Below, one piece after another: positions 44,636 to 55,042 of a stretch of DNA of 64,000 nt (the first letter of the stretch is position 1; each line of letters begins with the position of its first letter). Position numbers and translations under genes: made by a program. The notes under the pieces were generated by a model. It was not told the DNA's origin. It did no database searches and saw only the letters and a program-made list of their open reading frames with translations. The DNA is from Nostoc sp. NIES-4103 (lineage in GTDB: Bacteria > Cyanobacteriota > Cyanobacteriia > Cyanobacteriales > Nostocaceae): positions 3,491,044 to 3,555,043 of the forward strand of contig NZ_AP018288.1 in assembly GCF_002368335.1 (NCBI RefSeq). Direction: 5' to 3'.

Positions 44636-47600
44636 ATGACAGTTACTTTATCTGGTTATCAAATCCTCGAAACTCTTCACTGCGGCGGTAAGACAGTCAT
44701 TTATCGTGGGCGACGAGAAACTGATAACGCCTCGGTCATTATCAAAACTCTTGCTTGCGAACATCCACTCCTAGAAGACATTGCACGACTGCGCCACGAA
44801 TATCAAATTATTGAACATCTGCAAATTCCTGGCATTGTTAAACCTTACGAGTTAAGGAATTATCAGCATGGTTTGGCTTTGGTTTTAGAAGACATTCCAG
44901 GTTGCTTGCTGAAAGAATTCATTGCCACTCAAACAATTAGTGTTATTACTTTTCTCAAGGTGGCGATTAATTTGGCACACACTCTAGCAGAACTCCACGC
45001 CCAACAAATTATTCATAAAGATATTAAGCCGCACAATATTTTAATTGATCCTGACTCTGGAGAAGTCAAACTGATTGATTTTAGTATTTCTTCGCGCCTT
45101 GATAAAGAAAATCCTACCTTGAGCAATCCTAATTTGCTCGAAGGTACCCTTGCCTATATGTCGCCTGAACAAACGGGCAGAATGAATAGGGCAATTGACT
45201 ATCGTAGCGACTTTTATTCATTGGGTGTAACTTTGTATGAAATGCTGACGGGTACTTTACCGTTTAATGCTACCGACCCGATGGAGTTGGTACACTGTCA
45301 CATTGCCAAAACGCCAGCCATACCTTGTAGAGAAACTGTGTGTCGTGTCTTGGAAGAGGTACCGGAGGCAATTGGTGCAATTATTTTGAAGTTATTAGCG
45401 AAAACAGCAGAGGAACGCTATCAGAGTGCTTGGGGGCTAAAAGCGGATTTAGAGGAATGCTTATTTAAGCTGCAAACCACTGGCAAGATTGAGAACTTTG
45501 TACCAGGAAGACGGGACAAATCTGGGCAATTTTTGATTCCACAAACCCTATATGGACGTGAAACAGAAGTAGCCATGTTAATGGCTGCGTTTAACCGTGT
45601 GGCTTACCCGCCTGAATCTCCCCTTGGTCAGGGGGCAGAAATCATGCTTGTCTCTGGTTATTCGGGAATTGGCAAAACAAGTGTGGTGAATGAAGTTCAT
45701 AAACCGATTGTAGGGGCCAGGGGTTATTTCATCGCAGGTAAGTTTGACCAGTTCAAACGCAATATTCCCTATGCATCTTTGATTGAGGCGTTTCAGTCTT
45801 TAATTCAGCAATTATTGACTGAAAGTACTGCCCAAATCCAAGCATGGAAAGAGAAACTGTTAACTGCCTTGGGTGAGAACGGGCAAGTTATTATCGATGT
45901 GATTCCAGAAGTAGAATTAATTATTGGGACTCAGCCACCTGTAACACAACTTGGTGCAACAGAATCTCAAAATCGTTTCAATCGTGTCTTTGGGCAATTC
46001 ATTAGCGTATTCACTACCCAAGACCATCCCTTAGTGATATTTCTCGATGATTTGCAGTGGGCAGATTCGGCTTCGCTGAATTTAATTGAGTTATTGATGA
46101 CCGATCGCGATCGCAAATATCTATTCTTAATCGGTGCATATCGCGATAATGAAGTATCACCTACCCATCCACTCATGCTCAGTTTGGACAAAATTCAAAC
46201 AGCAGATACCGTGGTGAATAATATTGTCCTATCGCCGTTGCAGTTAACTGATGTAGAAAGGTTAGTTGGCGATACGTTGAATGACACAGACAGCAGCAAA
46301 TCACTGGCTCAATTATTATATCACAAAACCGCAGGCAACCCCTTCTTTTTAACGCAACTCCTCAAAACCCTACACCAGGAAGACTTGTTAACTTATGAGT
46401 TTCAATCTGGGGTGTGGCAGTGGAATATGCAACAGATTCAGGCGATCGGGATTACTGACCTGAATGTTGTAGAACTAACGGCGAGAAACATTCGCAAACT
46501 GTCACTAGAAACGCAAAAAGTACTGGAATTAGCTGCTTGTATTGGTAACACATTTAACTTAGAAGTATTAGCGATCGTTAATCAAGCATCTTCTCTAACC
46601 ACTGCGGCGCAATTGTGGTCAGCACTGCAAGCTGGGTTAATTCTACCGTTAAGTCAGGACTATAAAATTCCCTTGGTATTTAATCAAGAGGAATCTGGCG
46701 AGATTGGTTTAACTGATGTCAAGGTTGACTACAAGTTTTTACATGACAGGGTGCAGCAAGCAGCTTATTCTTTAATTCCTGATGAAGAGAAAAAAGCAAC
46801 TCACCTGAAAATCGGTCAATTACTGCTACAAAATATTTCCCCAGAAGAACGTAAAGAAAATATATTTGCACTGGTTAATCAACTCAATTATGGTACTAAC
46901 TTACTAACAATTGAAACAGAAAAATACGAACTAGCCCAACTCAATCTTATCGCAGGGCAGAGAGCTAAAGCAGCAACAGCACATGATTCCGCTGTCAAAT
47001 ATTTGCAAGTGGGTTTGGGACTATTAGCAGAAGATAGTTGGCAAAGTCACTATCAACTAACATTAGCACTGCATGAAGAAGCAACAGAGGCAGCATTTTT
47101 AAGCGGGAATTTTGAGGCAATGCAGAGATTAGTGGCGGTAGTGGAGAATCGCGCCACCTCGCTACTAGATAAAGTGAAAATATATGAAGTCAAGATTCAA
47201 GCTGATATGGCCCAGAACAAGCTGCTGGAAGCCGTGAATACAGGGTTACAAGCTTTAAAGTTGTTAGGAGTAGAGTTTCCCCAACAGCCAACCCCATCAG
47301 ATATTGAACAAGGACTGGCGGAAACAGCGTCAATTTTAAGTGGTAAGCCAATTGGAGACTTGCTCAATCTACCTCTAATGAGCGATCCTAGTCAACTAGC
47401 AATGATGCGGCTGCTGTCAAATATTTGTCCTCCCTCATACATGGCTGCACCGCAACTGTTGCCTTTATTAGTATGTAAACAGATCAATTTATCCGTTCAA
47501 TATGGCAATGCTCCTTTCTCTCTTTTTGCATATACCATATATGGTTTTATTCTTTGCAGTATTATCGGAGATATTAATTCGGGTTATCAGTTTGGTCAAT

Positions 47601-50128
47601 TGGCTGTAAATCTCGTGTCAAAATTGAATGCTAAAGAAATCAAAGCCAAGATAGAAGTAAATGTAAATTCTACAATCCGACATTGGCAAGAGCATCTAAG
47701 AGCAAGCTTAGAACCTTTGCTGTCATCTTACTCGATTGGGCTAGAGACAGGAGATTTACAATATGGTGCTTATGGTTTGTCTGTATACTGCACTCACTCT
47801 TACTTGAGTGGCAAAGAACTGTCTTTGCTGGAAACAGAAATGGCAACCTCTAGGAATGCAATTTACCTCATCAAGCAACAAACGGTATTGTATTCTCAAG
47901 AAATTTTTTGGCAGGTTGTCTTAAACATGAGAGGAAAAGCGGAAAATCCCTGCCTTCTTAAGGGTCAAGCTTATGATGAACAGACGATGCTACCGCTGCA
48001 TCAGCAAAACAATGACCAAATGGTAATTCATTATTTATATTTGCACAAACTTGTGCTTTGTTATGTATTTGAAAATTACTCGGAGGCAATTGAAATTATT
48101 CCTACAGTAGAAAGTTCGTTGAGTGCAGCAATAGGACAGATCAGTTTTGCAATCTTTTATTTCTACGATTCTCTAGTGCATCTGGCAGTTTACCCAGATA
48201 GTTCTGAATCAGAGCAAAAAAATATTCTTGAACGAGTCATAGCTAATCAAGAAAAGATGCATAAATGGGCGCATTATGCCCCGATGAATTTTTTGCACAA
48301 ATTCTATTTAGTAGAGGCAGAAAAGCATCGAGTTTTAGGTGAAAAATTAGAAGCAATTGAGATGTATGAGCAGGCGATCGCGCTGGCGAAAGAAAACGAG
48401 TACATCAATGAAGAAGCCTTAGCCTACGAACTTGCGGCTAAATTTTATCTGTCATGGGGTAAAGAAGCGATCGCTCAAACCTACATGACCAATGCTTACT
48501 ATACTTATGGTCGTTGGGGGGCTGTTGCGAAAGTCAAAGATTTACAGTCAAAATATCCGCAATTAATTACACGTTCTTCAGAAACACAAAAGCTAGAAAT
48601 AAATTACCTAGAACTGACTCAAACAAGTTCTACAACTACCGGAGGTAATCACATTCTCGACTTAATGACGGTGATGAAAGCCGCTTTAGCCTTGTCAGAA
48701 GAAATGGTGTTAAGTCACCTGCTGGAAAAATTGATGCAAATTGTGATGGAAAATGCTGGCGCTCAACAAGGTTATTTTATTGCCAAGCATGAGAATGAGT
48801 GGATCATAGAAGCAGCAGGAATAATTAAAGGTCAGGATATTAGCGTTGTTGTTAACTCAGAAGCTGAAACTAATTCACCCTTATTGCCAATTGCCTTACT
48901 CAATTATGTAGAAAGAACTAGAAAAAATTTGGTTATAGATGATGCTGTGAAAGACTCCCGCTTTGCCGCAGATGCTTATATTGCCACCCATCAATGCAAG
49001 TCGATTTTGTGTTTACCACTAATTCACTCTGGTAAGTTTACTGGTATTCTTTACCTGGAAAATAATCTGATCAGTAGTGCTTTTACTCCAGAACGGGTGA
49101 ACGTGCTGAATTTACTGATTGCCCAAATTTCCATTGCGATCGATAATGCCCGTCTCTACACTAACTTGCAAATTTACTCACAACAACTAGAAACTAAATC
49201 ACAAGAACTCGCAGTTAAAAATGAAGCTTTGCAAGCATCAGAAAAGCGAGAACGCGAGAAAGCCGAACAACTCAAACAATATCTGCGTAAACTACAACAA
49301 GCCCAAGCTCAACTTGTGCAGACTGAGAAAATGTCAAGCTTAGGGCAATTGGTAGCAGGTGTTGCCCACGAAATCAACAATCCAGTTAATTTTATTTTTG
49401 GCAACCTGGCCCATGCTCATGAGTATACCCAAGAGGTACTGAAACTGCTGGAACTTTACCAGAAACATTACCCATTTCCCCATCCAGAGATTGAACAAGA
49501 AGCTGTGGCAATTGATTTGGAATTTCTAATGGAAGATTTGCCCAAGCTACTGTCTTCAATGCGGGTTGGCGCAGACCGGATTCGCAAAATTGTCGCATCT
49601 CTGCGGACATTCTCGCGCATGGACGAAGCCGAGATGAAACCCGTTAATATTCATGAGGGAATCGACAGTACGCTGATGATTCTGCAACATCGCCTCAAAC
49701 CCAAGTCAGACCGTATCGCTATTGAGGTAATCAAAAAATACAGCGATTTGCCTGTGGTAGAATGCTATGCTGGAGAACTGAATCAAGTATTTATGAATGT
49801 GTTGAGTAATGCGATCGATGCTTTAGAAGATTCATTAGCAAGCAGTCAAGGAGAAAGCATTACCCCAACTATTACTATTTATACTGAATTAGTTGATGAA
49901 CATCAAGTTGAAATTCGCATTGCAGACAATGGTCAAGGGATGCCAGAGTTTGTTCGCCAACGCTTGTTCAATCCGTTTTTTACTACAAAACCTGTAGGCA
50001 AAGGTACGGGGATGGGTTTATCAATTAGCTATCAAATTGTTACCGAAAAACATCGTGGCTCACTCTCTTGTATTTCACAACCAGGAGCAGGAGCAGAGTT
50101 CCAAATCCGTATTCCCCTTCGTCAATAA
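44636..50128 (+). CDS. Hybrid Ser/Thr kinase - AAA ATPase - GAF - histidine kinase
   Basis: Giant signalling protein of 1830 residues. Domain 1 (~1-270) is a Hanks-type kinase with HKDIKPHN (catalytic D129); its magnesium loop is DFSIS instead of DFG, and the glycine-rich loop is weak (LHCGGKTVIYRG). Domain 2 is an AAA/STAND ATPase with Walker A GYSGIGKT (K347) and Walker B VIFLDDLQWAD. A long helical repeat region follows (~700-1300). A GAF domain (~1370-1500), a coiled coil and a histidine-kinase core with H1578 (LGQLVAGVAHEINNP), DNGQGMP and GKGTGMGLSIS complete it. The layout is known from cyanobacterial HstK-type proteins. The signal is unknown and there is no response regulator nearby. 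The start at 44636 is preferred over TTG 44621. Its 3' end overlaps the Uma2 remnant by 7 bp. Confidence 0.93.
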   Translation: MTVTLSGYQILETLHCGGKTVIYRGRRETDNASVIIKTLACEHPLLEDIARLRHEYQIIEHLQIPGIVKPYELRNYQHGLALVLEDIPGCLLKEFIATQTISVITFLKVAINLAHTLAELHAQQIIHKDIKPHNILIDPDSGEVKLIDFSISSRLDKENPTLSNPNLLEGTLAYMSPEQTGRMNRAIDYRSDFYSLGVTLYEMLTGTLPFNATDPMELVHCHIAKTPAIPCRETVCRVLEEVPEAIGAIILKLLAKTAEERYQSAWGLKADLEECLFKLQTTGKIENFVPGRRDKSGQFLIPQTLYGRETEVAMLMAAFNRVAYPPESPLGQGAEIMLVSGYSGIGKTSVVNEVHKPIVGARGYFIAGKFDQFKRNIPYASLIEAFQSLIQQLLTESTAQIQAWKEKLLTALGENGQVIIDVIPEVELIIGTQPPVTQLGATESQNRFNRVFGQFISVFTTQDHPLVIFLDDLQWADSASLNLIELLMTDRDRKYLFLIGAYRDNEVSPTHPLMLSLDKIQTADTVVNNIVLSPLQLTDVERLVGDTLNDTDSSKSLAQLLYHKTAGNPFFLTQLLKTLHQEDLLTYEFQSGVWQWNMQQIQAIGITDLNVVELTARNIRKLSLETQKVLELAACIGNTFNLEVLAIVNQASSLTTAAQLWSALQAGLILPLSQDYKIPLVFNQEESGEIGLTDVKVDYKFLHDRVQQAAYSLIPDEEKKATHLKIGQLLLQNISPEERKENIFALVNQLNYGTNLLTIETEKYELAQLNLIAGQRAKAATAHDSAVKYLQVGLGLLAEDSWQSHYQLTLALHEEATEAAFLSGNFEAMQRLVAVVENRATSLLDKVKIYEVKIQADMAQNKLLEAVNTGLQALKLLGVEFPQQPTPSDIEQGLAETASILSGKPIGDLLNLPLMSDPSQLAMMRLLSNICPPSYMAAPQLLPLLVCKQINLSVQYGNAPFSLFAYTIYGFILCSIIGDINSGYQFGQLAVNLVSKLNAKEIKAKIEVNVNSTIRHWQEHLRASLEPLLSSYSIGLETGDLQYGAYGLSVYCTHSYLSGKELSLLETEMATSRNAIYLIKQQTVLYSQEIFWQVVLNMRGKAENPCLLKGQAYDEQTMLPLHQQNNDQMVIHYLYLHKLVLCYVFENYSEAIEIIPTVESSLSAAIGQISFAIFYFYDSLVHLAVYPDSSESEQKNILERVIANQEKMHKWAHYAPMNFLHKFYLVEAEKHRVLGEKLEAIEMYEQAIALAKENEYINEEALAYELAAKFYLSWGKEAIAQTYMTNAYYTYGRWGAVAKVKDLQSKYPQLITRSSETQKLEINYLELTQTSSTTTGGNHILDLMTVMKAALALSEEMVLSHLLEKLMQIVMENAGAQQGYFIAKHENEWIIEAAGIIKGQDISVVVNSEAETNSPLLPIALLNYVERTRKNLVIDDAVKDSRFAADAYIATHQCKSILCLPLIHSGKFTGILYLENNLISSAFTPERVNVLNLLIAQISIAIDNARLYTNLQIYSQQLETKSQELAVKNEALQASEKREREKAEQLKQYLRKLQQAQAQLVQTEKMSSLGQLVAGVAHEINNPVNFIFGNLAHAHEYTQEVLKLLELYQKHYPFPHPEIEQEAVAIDLEFLMEDLPKLLSSMRVGADRIRKIVASLRTFSRMDEAEMKPVNIHEGIDSTLMILQHRLKPKSDRIAIEVIKKYSDLPVVECYAGELNQVFMNVLSNAIDALEDSLASSQGESITPTITIYTELVDEHQVEIRIADNGQGMPEFVRQRLFNPFFTTKPVGKGTGMGLSISYQIVTEKHRGSLSCISQPGAGAEFQIRIPLRQ

Positions 50129-50930
50129 GGGTGCAGGTTGCATTGGGACAAAAGCGGCGAGTTAATTGGTTGGTTCAATCGGTATTGTTGTTGAGTATAA
50201 GTGTCTTCAACTAGTTGACAAACAGTGAAGGTAGGTTGTTTGGGTTTACCAATAAATGCTACACCGCCCAATCCTCGATAGTCCACAATCCAATATTCAG
50301 GGATGCCTAAAAGCCCATATTCCTCAACTTTCCTGGCATAGTCAGTTTCCCAGTTGGTGCTAACGACTTCCACCACCAGTTTAATTGAGCGTCCAAGAGT
50401 AATTACGGGTTCTCGCTGCCACAGAGGTTCACGATCAAGAACGGTTTCATCAAGAACCACGACATCAGGACGACGAACTGTAGCTGTATCTGCAAAGGGA
50501 TAAATTAAACAAGTGCGAGGAATAAACTAGGGGAGTTGTTGTGCAACAAGGTAGATACCAATTGGGAGCAACGCGCAAAGAGCGTGAGATCATCGTGAAA
50601 TGAGCGCTTGGGAGCGGGGGTAGCTGGGGTAGCTGGGGGAGAAAAGAGAAAACATAGTCCTTTTGGCTACTTAAAATATGATAAATACACTTAATTTATT
50701 CCTCTTCCCCAGCCTCCCCAGCCTCCCCAGCTCCCCCAGCTCTGCCATCTCACTCTCCGAAGCGTTGCTCCCATACCAATTTGGGTTGCAAGTTTGCCAC
50801 TCACCGTTTCGTGAGGGCCAGTTGGTTCCATATCGATTAATTCTCCGTCTGCCAGTTCATAACGGAGATTGTCTCGGTATTGGGCGATAAAATCTTCAAA
50901 TGTAAGGGTTTTTGGGGAGATATATGCCAT
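50122..50930 (-). pseudogene. Uma2-family (DUF820) nuclease-like gene, disrupted
   Basis: The N-terminal part (MAYISPKTLTFEDFIAQYR ... SGKLATQI) reads from 50930 to ~50775, and the C-terminal part (FIPRTCLIYPFADTATVRRP ... VVEVVSTNWETDYARKVEEYG) from ~50530 to 50122. A 209-bp MITE separates them. If the element and one 9-bp target copy are removed, the frame reads straight through as QIGIYLVAQQLP-stop-FIPRT. So there is also one nonsense codon (TAG at ~50528-50530, probably from TGG). Uma2 proteins are PD-(D/E)xK-fold proteins abundant in cyanobacteria, function unclear. Confidence 0.9.
50564..50772. mobile_element. MITE with 11-bp TIRs and 9-bp target duplication
   Basis: Left end GGGAGCAACGC (50564-50574) and right end GCGTTGCTCCC (50762-50772) are perfect inverted repeats. 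Both are flanked by ATACCAATT (50555-50563 and 50773-50781), a 9-bp target-site duplication. The inside is made of GGGGTAGCT and CCCCAGCCT tandem repeats plus AT-rich DNA, with no transposase. It is therefore a non-autonomous element mobilised in trans. Confidence 0.9.
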
Positions 50931-51328
50931 TGAGTCAATCTCCTGAAGCCAAGTTGTTTTGATTATAAGTTAAGTTTCTGACTGGTAAATAAGGTTTTCC
51001 GACTCATAAACCTATTATTTTTAACAAATTTCAGCAAATCTACTCTCATTGATCCCATGTGGGTGGAACAGTTAGCCCAAAGTAGGCGACTGTAACCTTA
51101 GCAAGTTATGGAGGGTCACAAGCGTTATCTGAAGGGACTTCCTTTGTTTAACCGATACAATAAAATATGTGGTAATTGAAATTTGTGTAAAACTAATTGT
51201 TAGTTGATCTAAATAGATACCATTATTTGTAGTATCCAATAACTTAAACTGTCCATTGCTGACTGCTGACTGAAGTTGACCATACCTTAAAAAAAGAAGA
51301 TTGAACCCGGCTAGCTCAAGGCATAAAG
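50931..51328. other. Intergenic region, nothing recognised
   Basis: AT-rich, divergent between the Uma2 remnant and the hydrolase gene. No repeat, hairpin or RNA gene that I can support. Confidence 0.4.
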
Positions 51329-52162
51329 ATGATAAAAGAAATAACCCGCCGCAATTTTATCGCAACTGCTACCCTTGCTACAGGTTTTGCTCTGGCAGTG
51401 CAACCAATTTCTGCTAACGCGATCGCCACCGATACAAAAGGATTAATCGCGGGTGCGGTGAAAATTCCTGTTGCAAATGGTCAAATTCCAGCTTACAGGG
51501 CGCAGCCTGCCACTGGTGAAAAATTCCCAATAGTGCTAGTGATTCAAGAAATCTTTGGCGTACACGAGCATATTCAAGATGTTTGTCGGCGTTTTGCCAA
51601 GTTGGGATATCTAGCGATCGCACCGGAATTATTTGTCCGTCAAGGGGATGTTTCCAAGTTAAGTAGTGTAGACGAAATTCGCCCAATTGTGGCAAAAGTG
51701 CCAGATGCCCAAGTGCTATCTGACCTCGATGCTACGGTAGACTGGGCAGTGAAGTCAGCTAAGGGAAAAGCGGATCAAGTGGGCATAACCGGCTTTTGCT
51801 GGGGTGGTAGGATTACTTGGTTGTACGCCGCACACAATCCCAAGGTAAAAGCAGGTGTGGCTTGGTACGGCCGACTGGTAGCTAATGCAACCAAACTTCA
51901 GCCCCAGAATCCCGTTGATATTGCCTCAAAGCTTTCTGTTCCCGTTCTTGGACTTTATGGCGGCAAAGATACAAGTATTCCTCTGGATACAGTCGAACAG
52001 ATGCGCGATCGCTTAAAATCTAGCAGCAGCAAATCTGAAATTCTCGTCTACCCCGATGCACCTCACGCCTTTTTTGCCGATTATCGTCCTTCTTATCGCC
52101 AAAAAGAAGCTCGTGATGGTTGGAAACGTCTGTGGGTATGGTTTAAAGAGCATGGGTTGTAA
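51329..52162 (+). CDS. Dienelactone hydrolase family protein, Tat-exported
   Basis: The 277-residue alpha/beta hydrolase has the triad C157 (GFCWGG), D214 (GGKDTSIP) and H246 (APHAFF), the usual Cys-Asp-His of dienelactone hydrolases. The N-terminus TRRNFIATATLATGFALAVQPISANA is a twin-arginine signal with an AxA-like site, so the folded enzyme is exported. The family hydrolyses cyclic or activated esters; the substrate here is unknown. Confidence 0.9.
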   Translation: MIKEITRRNFIATATLATGFALAVQPISANAIATDTKGLIAGAVKIPVANGQIPAYRAQPATGEKFPIVLVIQEIFGVHEHIQDVCRRFAKLGYLAIAPELFVRQGDVSKLSSVDEIRPIVAKVPDAQVLSDLDATVDWAVKSAKGKADQVGITGFCWGGRITWLYAAHNPKVKAGVAWYGRLVANATKLQPQNPVDIASKLSVPVLGLYGGKDTSIPLDTVEQMRDRLKSSSSKSEILVYPDAPHAFFADYRPSYRQKEARDGWKRLWVWFKEHGL

Positions 52163-52654
52163 TATCGTGTCTGGTTAAAGACTGATCATTAAGGGAGCAA
52201 GGAAGCAGCCACTGTGCCCAATTCAATAATTTAAAGTCAACAACCTGTACAAATATCTAAACCTAACGGATGCTCCCTTACTGTTAGTATAAAGCTAATA
52301 ACTTGTTAAAACAATATTAACTATACTACGGTATTCGTCACAAAATGTGATATTTTCAGAATCGAAAATACCTAATCAGCGAGGTAAACTCTGTCTGTTC
52401 AAGATTCTTAAATACTGTCCAACCTCATTAAGCTAATGCGTTGACATCTTGCACTATATTCAGTCAATACTGCCACTAGTCATTTGTAAATACAAATGAC
52501 AAACGACAATGAACAATTAAAAATTGACCAAAGATAACCCTCAAAAGTCAGCGTGCAAGTAATTGACAGAAGTTATTCAAACCAAAAATGAATATTTGGA
52601 ATCAGATTCCCGCTAATAAATGATTACTGTAGTTGAATTTTTGGGAAAACATGC
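52163..52654. other. Intergenic region, nothing recognised
   Basis: AT-rich, 492 bp. It contains a short AAATGAC... inverted motif (ATTTGTAAATACAAAT near 52480-52495). No gene seen; the GH133 promoter should be here. Confidence 0.45.
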
Positions 52655-54658
52655 ATGAGCATTGAATTTGGCCGCGAAATCTGTGGAAATCTTGCTACAG
52701 CAGAGGCACGAGAGTGGTTAGTAACTAATGGTAAGGGTAGTTATGCTTCTGGCACAGTAGCAGGTACTCTGACAAGAAGTTATCATGGCTTACTTGTAGC
52801 AGCACTCAAACCGCCAGTAGAACGTACAGTATTACTCACCAAACTTGATGAAACTGCACAGTATAATAATCATTCCTATAGTCTTTACACTAACCGATGG
52901 GCTGGGGAATTGATTAATCCTGATGGTTATGTGAATATCGAAAGATTTCGTCTAGAAGGAACAATTCCTGTATGGGATTTTGTGTTTGCAGATGCTTTGT
53001 TAGAGAAGCGCATCTGGATGGAGCCAAGAGCAGACACAACATATATTCATTATCAATTGAAACGAGCCAGTCAACCGTTAACTCTATCAATCAAAGCTTT
53101 AGTTAACTATCGAGATTATCATAGCAAAACTAAAGCCGGAAGTTGGAGGATGAGAATTGATAGTATTACTAAGGGGCTAGGTATCAAAGCTTTTAACCAA
53201 GCTAGAACATTCTTTTTATTAGCTGAGAATGCTAGTATTGTGCCTGCTAGTGGGGACGACTGGTATAGAAATTTTGTGTTAACAGCAGAACGCGATCGCG
53301 GGTTAGATTACATTGACGATAATCTGTTTGTAGGTACTTTTCAAGCTACCATTCCCCCAGGAGGAACTTTCACCTTTGTAGCTAGCACTGAAACCAATCC
53401 AAATTTAAATGGTGCTGCTGCCTTAGAAAGGCGCAATCAATATGAACAAAAATTGTTACAACTTTGGCAAGTAGCTAACCCCAAAATTCATCAAACTCCT
53501 GATTGGGTGAATCAATTAGTACTTGCTGCCGATCAGTTTATTGTCGATCGCCCACTACCAGATAATCCAGATGGTAAAACTATCATCGCAGGCTACCATT
53601 GGTTTACCGATTGGGGACGCGATACCATGATTAGTCTACCTGGTCTAACTTTGGCTACTGGTCGAAAAGAAATTGCAGGCTCAATTCTTCGCACCTTTGC
53701 CAAATACATTAATCGCGGTATGTTGCCAAATGTTTTTCCTGATAGTAACAGAGAACTAACAGACAATGACTACAATACCGTTGATGCGACCCTGTGGTTT
53801 TTTGAAGCAATTCGTAGCTATTACACCGCCACTCAAGACAAGCAGTTATTAGAAGAACTGTTCCCCAAACTAGGCGAAATTATTGACGCACACATTCAAG
53901 GAACGCGTTATCAAATCAAGCTTGATCCTGAAGATGGGTTAATTTATGCTGGTCAGGACGGTGTGCAACTCACCTGGATGGATGCCAAAATCGGCAATTG
54001 GGTGGTTACTCCTCGCATTGGTAAACCGATAGAAATTAATGCTCTTTGGTATAACGCCTTACAAACAATGTCTGAGTTTGCCCAACATCTGCAAGAACCT
54101 TCCCAAAAATATGATGAACTTGCCAAGGCAACTCTACAAGGATTTCAGCGGTTTTGGAATAGTGCCAAGGGTTATTGTTTCGATGTCTTGGATAGTCCTA
54201 CTGGTAATGATGACTCATTACGACCTAACCAAATTTTTGCCGTATCCTTACCAAAAAGTCCTCTCACCCCAGAACAACAGCAAAAAGTTGTTGAAGTCTG
54301 CGGACAAACTCTCCTCACTTCTTACGGTTTGCGTAGCCTAGCTACTGATAATCCTCAATACGAAGGTTTTTATGGAGGAGATCAATATCACCGTGACAAA
54401 GCCTATCACCAAGGAACTGTGTGGGGATGGCTGATTGGGCCATTTGTTCTTGCTCACTTCAATGTTTTTCAAGACCCAGCATTAGCTCGTCAGTTCTTAG
54501 AACCCATCAAGCATCATATAACAAATGCCGGATTAGGAACCATCAGTGAAATCTTCAATGGTGACTTACCCATAGAACCTAAAGGTTGTATCGCTCAAGC
54601 TTGGTCAGTTGCAGAAGTGCTACGCGCTTGGGTAGCCACTGATATTGCCTCTAGTTAA
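52655..54658 (+). CDS. Amylo-alpha-1,6-glucosidase / glycogen debranching enzyme (GH133)
   Basis: The 667-residue protein has the N-terminal GDE_N domain (EWLVTNGKGSYASGTVAGTLTRSYHGLLVAAL) and the GDE_C (alpha/alpha)6 domain: AGYHWFTDWGRDTMISLPGL carries the conserved Asp, and YNTVDATLWFFEAI, GQDGVQLTWMDAKIGNWVVTPR and PKGCIAQAWSVAEVLR follow. The enzyme removes alpha-1,6-linked branches of glycogen. It is cytoplasmic. Together with the GH13 enzyme and the glucan lyase it suggests several routes for glycogen use. Confidence 0.92.
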   Translation: MSIEFGREICGNLATAEAREWLVTNGKGSYASGTVAGTLTRSYHGLLVAALKPPVERTVLLTKLDETAQYNNHSYSLYTNRWAGELINPDGYVNIERFRLEGTIPVWDFVFADALLEKRIWMEPRADTTYIHYQLKRASQPLTLSIKALVNYRDYHSKTKAGSWRMRIDSITKGLGIKAFNQARTFFLLAENASIVPASGDDWYRNFVLTAERDRGLDYIDDNLFVGTFQATIPPGGTFTFVASTETNPNLNGAAALERRNQYEQKLLQLWQVANPKIHQTPDWVNQLVLAADQFIVDRPLPDNPDGKTIIAGYHWFTDWGRDTMISLPGLTLATGRKEIAGSILRTFAKYINRGMLPNVFPDSNRELTDNDYNTVDATLWFFEAIRSYYTATQDKQLLEELFPKLGEIIDAHIQGTRYQIKLDPEDGLIYAGQDGVQLTWMDAKIGNWVVTPRIGKPIEINALWYNALQTMSEFAQHLQEPSQKYDELAKATLQGFQRFWNSAKGYCFDVLDSPTGNDDSLRPNQIFAVSLPKSPLTPEQQQKVVEVCGQTLLTSYGLRSLATDNPQYEGFYGGDQYHRDKAYHQGTVWGWLIGPFVLAHFNVFQDPALARQFLEPIKHHITNAGLGTISEIFNGDLPIEPKGCIAQAWSVAEVLRAWVATDIASS

Positions 54659-55042
54659 ATACTGACAGCAGATTTGAGAAGAGAGGGTTTTATATCATAT
54701 CCAGGTAATTAGTTATGATTACCACAGTCATTGCACCCCACCCCCAGCCCCTCCCACCCCCCTTTCATCCCCCCTTGGTAAGGGGGGACAGAGGGGGGTA
54801 AGCGTAGCTTTGGCGGGGTGGGGTGAGCGTGGGTTTAATAAGTAATCAAGCGGACATGATATTAACCTCAATTCGGCAACGCCAACTTTTCTATGAGTTC
54901 AACAACAAAAAACCCCAGCCGATGAGTTTAGCTGGAGTTAATATTAAAACTTACCTAATCCAGAGATAGAGGGATGATTAAAACACAGAACAGAGTATTT
55001 TAATTCAGCAGATTGAACACTTGGCTGTGATGTAGTATTGGT
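54659..55042. other. Intergenic region with dispersed hairpin repeat
   Basis: CCCCCCTTGGTAAGGGGGG (54769-54787) forms an 8-bp stem within a C- and G-rich dispersed block of ~120 bp, a common cyanobacterial interspersed repeat. The hspA terminator follows. Confidence 0.65.
54907..54937 (-). terminator. Intrinsic terminator of hspA
   Basis: On the minus strand CTCCAGC (54931-54937) pairs with GCTGGGG (54913-54919) over a 7-bp stem with one G-T pair, followed by six T (54907-54912). It lies about 105 bp after the hspA stop codon. Confidence 0.75.

Noticed and set aside
51300..51330. tRNA-like words (GAACCCGGCTAGCTCAAGG)
   Set aside because: No cloverleaf can be built, and the stretch leads straight into the hydrolase start.
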